A stretch of DNA of 64,000 nucleotides from Burkholderia sp. SRS-W-2-2016 (GCF_001931485.1 NZ_MSDV01000014.1:1-64000), one strand, 5' to 3'. Shown: positions 17,284 to 26,319, counted from the first letter of the stretch. Numbers and translations: made by a program. The notes: generated by a model not told the origin, from the sequence alone.

Positions 17284-18480
17284 TTACAGCTTGGCGCGCA
17301 CCAGTGCCGCGAGACGCGCGACGCCTTCGTCGATTTTAGCGGGCGGCACCGTGACGAACGACAGACGCAGCGTGTTGTGCTGCGCGTCGTTCGCGTAGAA
17401 CGGACCGCCCGGCACGAACGCGACGTTCTGCGCGACCGCTTCTTCGAGCAGCTTCATGCTGTCGATCTGCGCGGGCAGATCGACCCAGATGAACATCCCG
17501 CCTTCCGGGCGGTTCCAGCTCACGCCTTCGGGCATGTAGCGCTTGAGCGAGTCGAGCATCGCTTCGCACTGGTTGCGATACAGCTCGCGGATCGTCGGCA
17601 CGTGGGTGTCGAGGAAGCCGTCCTTGATCACTTCGTGAACGATGCGCTGCGTGAAGCTCGGCGTGTGCAGGTCGGTGGCCTGTTTGGCCTGCACCAGCTT
17701 GAAGATCAGCTCTTCGGGCGCAATGATGAAGCCGACTCGCAGACCCGGCGCGAGCACCTTCGAGAACGAGCCGAGATAGACGATGTGATCGGGCGCCATC
17801 GACAGCATCGTCGGCAGCGGTTCGCCCGCGTAGTCGAGCGCGCCGTACGGATCGTCCTCGATCACCGGGAACGGCGCGGTCTTCGCGAATTCGGCCAGCG
17901 CGCGGCGGCGCTCGACCGGCAGACGGCGGCCGGTCGGATTCTGGAAGTTCGGCTGCGCGTACAGGAGGCGCGCGCCCTTGGTCAGTTCCGGCTGCAGGCC
18001 TTCGGGAATCAGGCCCTTTGCATCGGTCGGCACCTGCACGTAATGCGGCTCGTACATCGAGAACGATTGCAGCGCGCCGAGGTAGGTCGGCGTTTCGACC
18101 AGCACCGGGCTATCCGGGCACACCAGCACCTTGCCGAGCAGGTCGAGCGCCTGTTGCGAGCCGGTCGTGATCAGCACCTGTGTCGCACGGATCTGCGCGC
18201 CGCCGGTCGAGTAGCGCTGCGCGATCCACTCACGCAGCGGCAGATAGCCTTCGGTCGCGCTGTATTGCAGCGCGGCGGAGGGGTTGTCGCGCAGGATGCG
18301 GTCGGCCGCTTCGCGCATGCGCTCAGCCGGGAACGTGGCCGGCGACGGCAGGCCGCCGGCAAACGAAATGACTTCGGGCCGTTCCGTTACCTTCAGGATC
18401 TCGCGGATCGCCGAGCTCGTAAGCTTGCGGGCGCGTTCGGACAATTGCCACGTCGGGGCTTTCAGATCGCTTTGGTCCAT
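17284..18480 (-). CDS. PLP-dependent aminotransferase, fold type I (2-aminoadipate/LysN-like)
   Basis: 398 residues. Class I/II aminotransferase features: SFAGGLPSPATFP near the N-terminus, LQYSATEGYLPLREWIA, QPNFQNPTGRRL (substrate carboxylate), IEDDPYGAL (Asp for the pyridine nitrogen), and GSFSKVLAPGLRVGF with the Schiff-base lysine. This form, lacking the GntR domain of MocR proteins, resembles 2-aminoadipate or aromatic/branched-chain aminotransferases such as LysN; the substrate is not certain. It lies 104 bases upstream of ridA on the same strand and is probably co-transcribed with it. A GATAAT box sits about 44 bases before the start. Confidence 0.9.
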   Translation of the reverse strand: MDQSDLKAPTWQLSERARKLTSSAIREILKVTERPEVISFAGGLPSPATFPAERMREAADRILRDNPSAALQYSATEGYLPLREWIAQRYSTGGAQIRATQVLITTGSQQALDLLGKVLVCPDSPVLVETPTYLGALQSFSMYEPHYVQVPTDAKGLIPEGLQPELTKGARLLYAQPNFQNPTGRRLPVERRRALAEFAKTAPFPVIEDDPYGALDYAGEPLPTMLSMAPDHIVYLGSFSKVLAPGLRVGFIIAPEELIFKLVQAKQATDLHTPSFTQRIVHEVIKDGFLDTHVPTIRELYRNQCEAMLDSLKRYMPEGVSWNRPEGGMFIWVDLPAQIDSMKLLEEAVAQNVAFVPGGPFYANDAQHNTLRLSFVTVPPAKIDEGVARLAALVRAKL

Positions 18481-18523
18481 GATCTCCTCTGCTGGTATTT
18501 CTGGAACCGGTCAAAAAACGTCA

Positions 18524-18529
18524 ATTATC
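18524..18529 (-). promoter_or_regulatory. Likely -10 box of the aminotransferase-ridA unit
   Basis: The minus strand reads GATAAT (18529-18524), in the context CGCGATAATTGACG. It is about 44 bases before the aminotransferase ATG and downstream of the VOC gene end, so the aminotransferase can be transcribed independently of the VOC gene. Confidence 0.45.
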
Positions 18530-18584
18530 GCGCGAGTCGGCATCGATTGCCGATCGGCCGGCCGATTATCGGCTCGCGCGCGGC

Positions 18585-19277
18585 TTATTCGAGGGTCCGC
18601 GGACCCTCGGATGTTTCGAATTCGGCGACGACCGCCGGGGCGCCGTCGGTGGGCTGCACATCGAGCAGGTGCGCGGCGCCGAGCCACTGCAACTGTTCGA
18701 CGATCGCTTCGGCCTGCGGATGCACCGCCTTCAACTTCTTCAGCGCAATATCGGTCGGCTCCAGCCGTTGCGACGGATGCTGCGGCGAATCCCACTGGAT
18801 CAGCGACGGCAGCACGCCGTCGCCGGCGCCTTGCCATGCGGGGAACGCGCCGTCGTCCGGCACCGTCAGCCCCCAGCGCAAGTCGCCGCGTGTCATCGGC
18901 ACGACCGGCGCGATGCGCCGCGGGTACTGCGTCTGCCACGTTGCCAGTTGCTTCGGCCGTTCGACCCGCGCAACCCAATGCGACAGATACGGCCCTTTTT
19001 CGAGGCGCGCGTGCGTGGCCGGGTTGTCGAGCGCGAACAGGCGGGCTCGGGTGTTCTGGCCGTCGGCCGCCGCTTGCGGATCGATCGCGATCACCTCCAG
19101 ATAGACGCCGCCCCACAGGCCCAGCAGGCGATTGTGGGTGCGCATCAGCGGATGCGCGCCGCCGCCGGCCGGCGCGACGCCGAGCCGGTCGGCGACGTAC
19201 TGGACGCCCTCGTCGAGGGTGCGCGCGGAAATCACAAGGTGATCGAGACTGAGCGAGTGAGCGGTCGGGGCTGTCAT
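18585..19277 (-). CDS. Glyoxalase-like (VOC fold) protein
   Basis: 230 residues. It begins with the VOC pattern LDHLVISARTLDEGVQYVADRLGV and continues with THNRLLGLWGGVYLEVIAI, matching the Glyoxalase-like domain family. His of LDHLV and Glu of YLEVI are probable metal ligands. The C-terminal half (IQWDSPQHPSQRL onwards) is a divergent second half. The substrate is unknown; such proteins range from isomerases to resistance factors. It is on the same strand as the aminotransferase but separated by 104 bases and a probable promoter. Upstream, it faces the divergent MocR gene across 289 bases. Confidence 0.85.
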   Translation of the reverse strand: MTAPTAHSLSLDHLVISARTLDEGVQYVADRLGVAPAGGGAHPLMRTHNRLLGLWGGVYLEVIAIDPQAAADGQNTRARLFALDNPATHARLEKGPYLSHWVARVERPKQLATWQTQYPRRIAPVVPMTRGDLRWGLTVPDDGAFPAWQGAGDGVLPSLIQWDSPQHPSQRLEPTDIALKKLKAVHPQAEAIVEQLQWLGAAHLLDVQPTDGAPAVVAEFETSEGPRTLE

Positions 19278-19497
19278 GGCGAAACGACGGAAAACGCTAT
19301 TTTTGCGGGAAGCCGGTGCGTATCACGCGTGCTGCCTGCGTGACGGCTGCGCTGCCGGGGCCGTAAGCATAACCGTTTGCCGGATCGGCGGGCCATGCGG
19401 ATGAGGGGCGAACCGCGATCCGGCCCGCTGTGCAGCGCGTTTGCGACGTTGTTGCGTCGTCTTTGCGGTGCGTCATCCTTTTTTGCTGGCTTCAAAT

Positions 19498-19555
19498 GTA
19501 ACGGTCGCGACCTGCACAGTAACGGTACAATCGCCGCGATACTGTTCGGTACAGT
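19498..19555. promoter_or_regulatory. Promoter and operator-like repeat array of the MocR gene
   Basis: GTAACGGT occurs at 19498-19505 and again at 19519-19526, exactly 21 bases apart (two helical turns). CGGTACA occurs at 19523 and 19547, and ACTGT-TCGGT-ACAGT (19541-19555) is an inverted repeat. TACAAT (19526-19531) is a good -10 box. Direct repeats at helical spacing in their own promoter are typical of MocR/PdxR regulators, so autoregulation is likely. Confidence 0.55.
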
Positions 19556-19566
19556 TGGAGCCCGTC

Positions 19567-21024
19567 ATGTCCGTCCCGCTTGCCCAGATTCCCACCCCGC
19601 ACGACACCGCCTCGCTGACGCTGGTCGAGCAGCTCGTCCAGTGGGCGCGCCGCCGCATCGAGGAGCGGGTGTTCCGCCCCGGCATGCGGATGCCGTCGAT
19701 CCGCAAACTCGCGCTCGACAAGGGCGTGTCGCGTTTCACGGTGGTCGAGGCGTACGAGCGCCTCGTCGCCCAGGGCTTTCTGGAATCGCGGCGCGGCTCC
19801 GGCTTCTACGTGCGCGAGCGGCAGGGCGGGGTCGCGAGCGTGACGGAGCTGCATCCGCGCGAGCAGGCGCTGCCCGCGCCGGCCAATATCGACGTCGTCT
19901 GGCTGCTGCGCAACATGCTGCACACCGGCGCGCGGCCCGAGCGCAGCCCCGGTCTCGGCTATCTGCCGAGCCGCTGGCTCGACGGCGAGCTGATCACCAA
20001 CGCGCTGCGCACGCTCGGCCGGCAAAGCGGCGCGCAGATGCTCGGCATCGGCACCGCGCAGGGTTTTCTGCCGCTGCGTCAACAGTTGCAGACGCGCCTC
20101 GAAGAACTCGAGATCGGCGCGTCGCCCGAGCAGATCGTGACGGTGTCCGGCATCACTCAGGCGGTCGACCTGATTTCGCGCATCTACGTGAAGCCGGGCG
20201 ATGCGGTGATCGTCGGCGATCCGGCGTGGTTCCAGATGTTCGGCAGCTTCGCGTCGCAGGGCGCGCGCCTCGTCGGGATGCCGTACACGCCGGACGGCCC
20301 GGACCTCGACGCGCTCGAAGCGCTGGTGCAGGAATGGCGCCCGAAAATGCTGGTGATCAACTCGGTGCTGCAAAACCCGACCGGCACCTCGCTGAGCGCC
20401 GCGCAGGCGTTCCGGATCCTGCGGCTCGCCGAGGCGTACGACTTCATCGTCGTCGAGGACGATATCTACGGCGACCTGTGCCCGCCGGGCTATCCGGGTA
20501 CGCGGCTCGCCAGCCTCGATCAGCTCAAGCGCGTGATCTACCTCGGCAGCTTTTCGAAGACGCTGGCGCCCAATTTGCGCGTCGGCTTCATCGCGAGTGC
20601 GCCGGAGGTCGCAATGGTGGTCAGCAATCAGAAGATGCTGGTCGGCATGACGAGCCCCGAGCTGAACGAGCGGGTGATCTACAAGATCCTGACCGAGGGC
20701 CATTACCGGCGGCACGTCGAGCGAATCCGCGCGCGCCTCGACGGGGTGCGCGAAAAAGCCGTGCGGATGATCGAGAAGACCGGCATGAAGCTGTTCCTGA
20801 CCCCGACCGCCGGGATGTTCCTGTGGGCCGACACCGGCGTCGACGCCGGCGCGCTCGCCGCGGCCGGCCACGAAGCCGGTTTTCTGCTGACGCCCGGGGG
20901 CATCTTTTCGCCGCAGCAGTCGCCGAGCACGTGGATGCGCTTCAACATCGCCAATTGCGGCGATCCCGAACTGCCGGCGTTTCTGAGCGGCTATCTGGAC
21001 AGCGTCGCGCGCCGCGCCTCTTGA
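19567..21024 (+). CDS. MocR-type regulator: GntR wHTH fused to aminotransferase domain
   Basis: 485 residues. Residues 15-90 are a GntR winged helix (RRRIEERVFRPGMRMPSIRK, SRFTVVEAYERLVAQGFLES, RRGSGFYV). Residues about 110-480 are a fold-type-I PLP domain with ITQAVDLISR, VLQNPTGTSLS, VEDDIYGDL and GSFSKTLAPNLRVGF, whose Lys would bind PLP. MocR proteins use PLP or its adducts as effectors (PdxR, GabR). Here the neighbours are a VOC protein, aminotransferase and RidA on the divergent side, which are candidate targets. GGAG lies 7 bases before the ATG. The promoter carries the repeat array at 19498-19555. Confidence 0.93.
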   Translation: MSVPLAQIPTPHDTASLTLVEQLVQWARRRIEERVFRPGMRMPSIRKLALDKGVSRFTVVEAYERLVAQGFLESRRGSGFYVRERQGGVASVTELHPREQALPAPANIDVVWLLRNMLHTGARPERSPGLGYLPSRWLDGELITNALRTLGRQSGAQMLGIGTAQGFLPLRQQLQTRLEELEIGASPEQIVTVSGITQAVDLISRIYVKPGDAVIVGDPAWFQMFGSFASQGARLVGMPYTPDGPDLDALEALVQEWRPKMLVINSVLQNPTGTSLSAAQAFRILRLAEAYDFIVVEDDIYGDLCPPGYPGTRLASLDQLKRVIYLGSFSKTLAPNLRVGFIASAPEVAMVVSNQKMLVGMTSPELNERVIYKILTEGHYRRHVERIRARLDGVREKAVRMIEKTGMKLFLTPTAGMFLWADTGVDAGALAAAGHEAGFLLTPGGIFSPQQSPSTWMRFNIANCGDPELPAFLSGYLDSVARRAS

Positions 21025-21155
21025 AACCTGGCCGGCGCGTCCCCATTTGCGCGGACGATCCGGCGCGACGGGGCTAGCCGGTTGCCCCGTCCACCGTCCC
21101 CGAAGCGCGCTTCGGAGACGCCCGAAACCCATTCGCAACAGAGAGGAATCCGACC

Positions 21156-23054
21156 GTGGCACAAGAAACCATGAGCTTTCAGGCAGAAGTGAAACAGCTT
21201 CTGCAACTGATGATCCATTCGCTGTACAGCAACAAGGAAATCTTTCTGCGCGAGCTGATCTCGAACGCGTCCGACGCGGCCGACAAGCTGCGCTTCGAGG
21301 CGATCGAAAACAGCGCGCTGTACGAGAACGATCCGAACCTGCGCATTCGCGTGTCCTACGACAAGGCCGCCCGCACCGTCACGCTCGACGACAACGGCAT
21401 CGGCATGAGCCGCGACGAAGCGATCTCGAACCTCGGCACGATCGCGCGTTCGGGCACCAAGGAATTTTTCGGCAAGCTGTCGGGCGACCAGCAGAAGGAC
21501 GCGGCGCTGATCGGCCAGTTCGGCGTGGGCTTCTACTCGGGCTTTATCGTCGCCGACAAGATCACCGTCGAAACGCGCCGCGCCGGTCTGCCGGCGTCGG
21601 AAGGCGTGCGCTGGGTCAGCGCGGGCGAGGGCGATTTCGCGGTCGAGCAGATCGAACGCGCGGCGCGCGGCACGACCATCACGCTGCATCTGCGTGCCGA
21701 TGAGGACGAGCTGCTGTCGTCGCATCGCCTGAAGTCGATCATCCAGAAGTACTCGGACCACGTCGCGCTGCCGATCCTGATGCAGCAGGAAGAGTGGGAC
21801 GCGGAAAAGAGCGAGATGGTCGCGAAGGACGAAGACGAGACCGTCAACCAGGCGAGCGCGCTGTGGACCCGCGCGAAGAACGACATCACCGACGAGCAGT
21901 ACAAGCAGTTCTACCAGCACATTTCGCACGATCATCAGGATCCGCTGACGTGGACCCACAATCGTGTGGAAGGCCGCAGCGAGTACACGCAGCTGCTGTA
22001 CGTGCCCGCGCATGCGCCGTTCGATCTGTGGAACCGCGAGCAGCGCGGCGGCCTGAAGCTGTACGTGAAGCGCGTGTTCATCATGGACGACGCCGAACAA
22101 TTGCTGCCCACGTATCTGCGTTTCGTGAAGGGCGTGGTCGATTCGGCCGATCTGCCGCTGAACGTGTCGCGCGAAATTTTGCAGGAAAGCCGCGACGTGA
22201 AGGCGATTCGCGAAGGCGTGACCAAGCGCGCGCTGTCGATGCTCGAAGAACTGGCCAACTCGGATAACGACGCCGAAAAGGAACAGTACGCGGGCTTCTG
22301 GAAGGAATTCGGCCAGGTGCTGAAGGAAGGCATCGGCGAAGACTTTGCCAATCGCGAGCGGATCGCGAAGCTGGTGCGCTTTGCGTCGACCCATACCGGC
22401 ACCGCCGAGCAGACCGTCGCGCTGGCCGACTACGTCGCGCGCATGAAGCCGGAGCAGAGCAAGATCTACTACGTGACCGCCGATACGTGGCAGGCCGCCG
22501 CCAACAGCCCGCACCTCGAAGTGTTCCGCAAGAAGGGCGTCGAAGTGCTGCTGCTGACCGATCGCGTCGACGAGTGGATGCTGTCGTTCCTCAATGAGTT
22601 CGACGGCAAGCCGCTGCAAAGCGTCGCGCGCGGCGACCTCGATCTGGGCGCGCTGAACGACGAAGAGAAGGCCGCGCAGGAGAAGGTCGGCGAAGAGTTC
22701 AAGCCGCTGGTCGAGAAGATGAAGGAAGCGCTGAAGGACAAGGCCAAGGACGTGCGTCTGACGTTCCGCCTGACCGATTCGCCGTCCTGCCTCGTCGCCG
22801 ACGACGGCGAGATGAGCGGCTACCTGCAACGGATGCTGAAGGCCGCCGGTCAGCAGGCGCCGGATTTCCAGCCGATTCTCGAAGTGAATCCGGAGCACGC
22901 GCTGGTGAAGGGCCTGCACGCAGATAGCGCGAATTTCGACGACTGGTGCCATCTGCTGTTCGATCAGGCGATGCTGGCCGAAGGCGGTTCGCTCGAGGAT
23001 CCGGCGAGCTTCGTGAAGCGGACCAATGCGTTGTTGTTGTCGCGCGCCGGTTGA
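21156..23054 (+). CDS. htpG: Chaperone HtpG (Hsp90)
   Basis: 632 residues, the normal length. The GHKL ATPase domain shows [30 protein letters not shown] and [12 protein letters not shown]. The middle domain has [11 protein letters not shown] and LNVSREILQ with the catalytic-loop Arg. The C-terminal dimerisation domain ends [13 protein letters not shown]. The start is GTG at 21156 with AGAGAGG 9 bases upstream. It acts as a cytosolic homodimeric ATP-dependent chaperone of the stress response. A very strong UUCG-loop terminator follows. No sigma-32 type promoter is obvious in the 131 bases upstream. Confidence 0.98.
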   Translation: MAQETMSFQAEVKQLLQLMIHSLYSNKEIFLRELISNASDAADKLRFEAIENSALYENDPNLRIRVSYDKAARTVTLDDNGIGMSRDEAISNLGTIARSGTKEFFGKLSGDQQKDAALIGQFGVGFYSGFIVADKITVETRRAGLPASEGVRWVSAGEGDFAVEQIERAARGTTITLHLRADEDELLSSHRLKSIIQKYSDHVALPILMQQEEWDAEKSEMVAKDEDETVNQASALWTRAKNDITDEQYKQFYQHISHDHQDPLTWTHNRVEGRSEYTQLLYVPAHAPFDLWNREQRGGLKLYVKRVFIMDDAEQLLPTYLRFVKGVVDSADLPLNVSREILQESRDVKAIREGVTKRALSMLEELANSDNDAEKEQYAGFWKEFGQVLKEGIGEDFANRERIAKLVRFASTHTGTAEQTVALADYVARMKPEQSKIYYVTADTWQAAANSPHLEVFRKKGVEVLLLTDRVDEWMLSFLNEFDGKPLQSVARGDLDLGALNDEEKAAQEKVGEEFKPLVEKMKEALKDKAKDVRLTFRLTDSPSCLVADDGEMSGYLQRMLKAAGQQAPDFQPILEVNPEHALVKGLHADSANFDDWCHLLFDQAMLAEGGSLEDPASFVKRTNALLLSRAG

Positions 23055-23122
23055 TTCCGGGTTTGACTTGAACGCGTCGTTGCTTTTGAGCGTGACGATG
23101 CGTTAGCTTGAGTTGGTCGGTG

Positions 23123-23152
23123 AAAAATGCGCTGCTTCGGCAGCGCATTTTT
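23123..23152 (+). terminator. Terminator of htpG
   Basis: AAAAATGCGCTGC and GCAGCGCATTTTT form a 13-bp stem with a TTCG tetraloop, followed by a run of T to 23155. A textbook intrinsic terminator, usable in both directions. Confidence 0.95.
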
Positions 23153-23227
23153 TTTGCCCGTCGATGTGTCGGGTTGCGGGTAAGAGGCCCTCAAGTCCGA
23201 CAAATCACGCCGCTATAATCCGACACC

Positions 23228-23974
23228 ATGCCTATCCGTTTCGATCCCGCCGACGCGCACTGGCGCGTCGCGCCTCTGCCCCGTTTCAGCGCCGCGCAGA
23301 AAGACTGGTTGACCCGCGGCGGTTCCCTGACCGCGCATCTGCGCACGCTCGGCGCGGTAGCGGTGCGCGTGACGCGCGAGACCGTCGCGCTGCCGTGGCC
23401 CGACGAAGCCGCCGCGCTCGGGCTCGCGCCGCGCGCGCCGGTGTGGGTGCGCGAAGTGGTGCTGTCGGTCGATGGCGTGCCGTTCGTCGCCGCGCATAGC
23501 GTGACGCCGCGCGCGGCCAGCGTCGGCGTGTGGCAGGCCACGCGTCGGTTGCGCACGCGGCCGCTGGCCGAGCTGCTGTATAGCGATAGCAGTGTCGCGC
23601 GCTCGGCGCTGGTGAGTCGTAGCGTGGGGGCGCGGCATCCGTTGTATCGGTTGGCGGTGCGGGAGATTGGCGACGGTGCCCGGCAGGCGCCGCATGCGCT
23701 GGTCGCGCGGCGCTCGGTGTTCGAGCGGCACGGCGCGCCGTTGATGGTGACGGAGTGTATGTTGCCGGCGTTGTGGGAGTGGTTGGGTGTTATGGGTGAA
23801 GCGGGTGGGGCGGCTGGCGACGATGCGGCCGCCGCGGCAGGTTCCGCATCGGGGCCAGCGGCCACGCATGCAGCCGCAGCGAACGCCCGGATGCGCGAGC
23901 ACGGCCGTCCGCTCGATCACACCGCATCGCGCGCGCACCCGGCGCCGCGCACCGCCGACGATAGGAGCCGCTGA
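23228..23974 (+). CDS. ubiC: Chorismate lyase UbiC
   Basis: 248 residues. UbiC is recognised by [15 protein letters not shown] at residues about 27-41, [14 protein letters not shown] with the reactive-site Arg, and the C-terminal-core Glu in [13 protein letters not shown]. It converts chorismate to 4-hydroxybenzoate and pyruvate, the first committed step of ubiquinone synthesis. The core ends near residue 185; the last 60 residues are an Ala/Gly/His-rich tail ([17 protein letters not shown]) not found in E. coli UbiC, likely disordered. The TGA overlaps the ATG of the next gene by one base (TGATG), so the two are co-translated. Confidence 0.92.
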   Translation: MPIRFDPADAHWRVAPLPRFSAAQKDWLTRGGSLTAHLRTLGAVAVRVTRETVALPWPDEAAALGLAPRAPVWVREVVLSVDGVPFVAAHSVTPRAASVGVWQATRRLRTRPLAELLYSDSSVARSALVSRSVGARHPLYRLAVREIGDGARQAPHALVARRSVFERHGAPLMVTECMLPALWEWLGVMGEAGGAAGDDAAAAAGSASGPAATHAAAANARMREHGRPLDHTASRAHPAPRTADDRSR

Positions 23975-24450
23975 TGTTGCAGGGCTTTCCTCCGGTCGTC
24001 GCGGCCGACACGCACACGCTGATTCTCGGCAGCTTTCCCGGTGAGGCGTCGCTGGCGGCGGCGCAGTATTACGCGCATCCGCGCAATCAGTTCTGGCGTC
24101 TGCTCGGCACGGTGCTAGGCGAGGCATCGCTGCACGAATTGCCCTACGAAGAACGCCTGACGCGAGTGCTCGCGCATCGCATCGGCATCTGGGACGTGCT
24201 CGACGCGTGCCATCGCCAGGGCAGCCTCGATTCGGCGATTCGCAATGCGCAGCCGAACGACTTCGCATCGTTGCGCGAGCACGCGCCGCGGTTAAAGAAG
24301 GTCTGCTTCAACGGCAAGACAGCAGGGCGGTTCGCCGAAGTGATCGGAGCAGCCGGGTATGAAACCCTCGTACTCCCATCGTCCAGCCCGGCAAACGCGA
24401 TGCTGTCGTTCGAGCAGAAGCTGGCGCTATGGCGTCAGATCCCGACCTGA
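23974..24450 (+). CDS. MUG-type DNA glycosylase (deoxyinosine/uracil)
   Basis: 158 residues. UDG-superfamily motifs are LILGSFPGEASLAAAQYYAH with the downstream NQFW, and the C-terminal VLPSSSPANA (motif SSSPAN). This pattern is that of the DNA-deoxyinosine glycosylase family (family 6/HDG), which removes hypoxanthine arising from adenine deamination; the first motif has Ser-Phe-Pro in place of the Asp/Asn of classical UDGs. It overlaps ubiC by one base and its last 16 bases overlap the convergent GNAT gene. The function in ubiquinone synthesis implied by the operon is nil, so co-transcription is probably incidental. Confidence 0.88.
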   Translation: MLQGFPPVVAADTHTLILGSFPGEASLAAAQYYAHPRNQFWRLLGTVLGEASLHELPYEERLTRVLAHRIGIWDVLDACHRQGSLDSAIRNAQPNDFASLREHAPRLKKVCFNGKTAGRFAEVIGAAGYETLVLPSSSPANAMLSFEQKLALWRQIPT

Positions 24451-24962
24451 CCAAGTTCGAGCGCAAGAAACCGCGTACCCGCCACCGGATTCTCATAGTA
24501 GGGCGCGGTGTCCACGAATCCCGCGCGCTCGTAAATGCGCTGCGCAAACAGCGTTTGCGGAACCGAGTCGAGCACGAGCTTCGAGTAGCCCAGCTCGCGC
24601 GCTTTCCCGATCACGGACTCCACCAGCTTTTCTCCCAGCGACAAGCCTCGAAACGCTTCGCGAACATACAGCCGTTTGACTTCGGCGGTCTCGTCAGTAT
24701 GACGAAGCAGTCCCACGCAACCGGCGAGTTCGCCGCCGGCATCGGCGACGAAGAACATCCCGGACGGCAGCGTGTAAGTGGCTTCGAACGTATCCATCTC
24801 GGCCTCGAAGCCGCGATACGACAGATCCATATCGAGCCAGCGCACATACTCGCGAATCAGTGCGACGAGCCGCGGCGTATCGGCGGGAAAAACCGCTTCG
24901 CGGATGACCGGTGGCGGTGCTTGCATTTGCATTTGCTTTTGCATGGCGGCGCTCAGATCCAT
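24435..24962 (-). CDS. GNAT family N-acetyltransferase
   Basis: 175 residues. The GNAT fold is visible as LVALIREYVRWLD, GMFFVADAGGELAGCVGLLR (beta 4), VKRLYVREAFRGLSLGEKLVESVIG (acetyl-CoA loop R-G-L-S-L-G) and LGYSKLVLDS. The substrate is unknown. Three possible starts exist: ATG 24962, whose ATGGATCTGA overlaps the cupin stop, and two internal ATGs inside a TTTGCA repeat that encodes MQKQMQMQ. The first is favoured because of translational coupling with the cupin gene. The 3' end overlaps the convergent glycosylase gene by 16 bases. Confidence 0.88.
   Translation of the reverse strand: MDLSAAMQKQMQMQAPPPVIREAVFPADTPRLVALIREYVRWLDMDLSYRGFEAEMDTFEATYTLPSGMFFVADAGGELAGCVGLLRHTDETAEVKRLYVREAFRGLSLGEKLVESVIGKARELGYSKLVLDSVPQTLFAQRIYERAGFVDTAPYYENPVAGTRFLALELGQVGI
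24921..24943. repeat. TTTGCA hexamer repeat inside the GNAT N-terminus
   Basis: The plus strand reads TTGCA-TTTGCA-TTTGCT-TTTGCA, nearly four units, coding on the minus strand for the alternating Met/Gln/Lys segment. Changes of whole units keep the frame. A related run lies at 47121-47142. Confidence 0.7.
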
Positions 24963-25354
24963 TGATCGTTGGCGACGGTTCTGTCGCTCGTCATCTCGCC
25001 GGTGTTGAGCACACCGCGCGGCTCGATCAGCAGCACTTTCACTTCGGCTTCGGCATACGGCTTGTGCTCGACGCCTTTCGGCACCACCGCCATCTCGCCC
25101 GCCTGCAACTCGATCGACCGATCGCGGAAGTCGATGCGCAAGCGGCCTTCGAGCACGATGAAGGTTTCGTCGGTATCGGCGTGGTGATGCCAGATGAAAT
25201 CGCCCAGCAGCTTCACGACCTTGAACTGATAGTCGTTCATTTCGGCGACCACGCGCGGCTGCCAGTGGCCGTCGATCAGACGGATTTTGTCGAGCAGGTT
25301 GATGCTCTGGTGCTGGCCGCGTTGCGCGGGCACGGGCTGGGAAGGGGTAGGCAT
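24953..25354 (-). CDS. Cupin domain protein
   Basis: 133 residues, one small beta-barrel cupin. Motif 1 is FIWHHHADTDETFIVLEGRL, with three His and a Glu as metal ligands; motif 2 is VVPKGVEHKPYAE with a further His. The N-terminal 18 residues are Pro/Gln-rich. These small cupins are commonly mannose-6-phosphate isomerase-like or dioxygenase-like, but no substrate is established. Its last 10 bases overlap the GNAT start, so both are made from one mRNA. The AraC gene lies about 80 bases upstream on the same strand and may share the transcript. Confidence 0.88.
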   Translation of the reverse strand: MPTPSQPVPAQRGQHQSINLLDKIRLIDGHWQPRVVAEMNDYQFKVVKLLGDFIWHHHADTDETFIVLEGRLRIDFRDRSIELQAGEMAVVPKGVEHKPYAEAEVKVLLIEPRGVLNTGEMTSDRTVANDQWI

Positions 25355-25435
25355 GATGGCTCCATTCGTTCGATGCGTGAAACGGAGCTTAGGCCGGCGC
25401 GCGGCGCGCGTCTTGAACGATTGTGCAAACCCGCG

Positions 25436-26266
25436 CTAGCCGGCGCGGCGCGCGCCGCCCATCATCGCGAGCCAGCGCGCGGGCGGGATCCCGTACGCGT
25501 GGCGAAAGTGCCGGGTCATATGGCTCTGGTCGGCGAAACCGGCCGCCGCCGCCGTCTCCGCCAGCGCGACGCCGCGCAGCATCAGCGCGCGCGCCGCTTC
25601 GAGCCGGCGCATCACCAGGTAGTGATAGGGGCTCGTGCCGTAAAAGGTGCGGAAATCGCGCGACAGGTTCCAGCGGTCCTGGCCGCTGACGGCGGCGAGT
25701 TCGTCGAGCGTGACGGCGTGGGTGCACGATGCGTCCAGGTACTCGCGCGCGGTTCGCGCGGCCGCGAAATCCGCCGAGCGGCGCATCGGCCGGGCGCCGG
25801 CCGCGCCGTCCAGCGCGAGCGCGAGACCGGCGAGCGCGTCGTCGCGTTCGAGCGGCTCCGCGTGCTCGTGCAACTGGCGCAGCGCGGTGCGGGTCGCGTC
25901 GAACAGGCGCGGATCGTCGGTGACGCCGCCTTCGACGAACGGCAGCGGCCGCCCGCCGAGCACCGCCTGAATCGCGGCGGGCTGCACGTACACCATCTGG
26001 TAGCGAAAACCCTCGTTCGTGCCGGCCTGGCCGTCGTGCGCTTCGTCGGGATGCAGGACCATCACCTGTCCCGGCAGGCTGTGGCGCAGGCTGCGCCGGT
26101 AATGGAAGCATTGGACCCCGGCGAGCGTCAGGCCGATCGCGTAGGTGTCGTGGCGATGCATCGAATACGCGTTGCCGTGAAAAAACGCTTCGATGCGCTC
26201 GACGCCGCCGGCGGATTCCGAACGGGCAATCCAGTCGGAGCGGGCCTTGCTGGTGTCGCTGCTCAT
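25436..26266 (-). CDS. AraC family transcriptional regulator
   Basis: 276 residues. An N-terminal cupin-like AraC ligand-binding domain (AFFHGNAYSMHRHDTYAIGL, LHPDEAHDGQAG) precedes two helix-turn-helices: VTLDELAAVSGQDRWNLSRDF and ALAETAAAAGFADQSHMTRHF, followed by HAYGIPPARW. The ATG at 26266 is chosen because GGAG sits 6 bases before it; the upstream in-frame TTG lies within that ribosome site. This class (MHRHDTYAIGLT) often controls amino-acid exporters or adjacent metabolic genes; the cupin and GNAT genes directly downstream are the obvious candidates. Confidence 0.93.
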   Translation of the reverse strand: MSSDTSKARSDWIARSESAGGVERIEAFFHGNAYSMHRHDTYAIGLTLAGVQCFHYRRSLRHSLPGQVMVLHPDEAHDGQAGTNEGFRYQMVYVQPAAIQAVLGGRPLPFVEGGVTDDPRLFDATRTALRQLHEHAEPLERDDALAGLALALDGAAGARPMRRSADFAAARTAREYLDASCTHAVTLDELAAVSGQDRWNLSRDFRTFYGTSPYHYLVMRRLEAARALMLRGVALAETAAAAGFADQSHMTRHFRHAYGIPPARWLAMMGGARRAG

Positions 26267-26319
26267 CACATTCTCCAACTTTGTCTGGCGGAGCCGGCGG
26301 CGGGCTTCCGTAGCGGATC

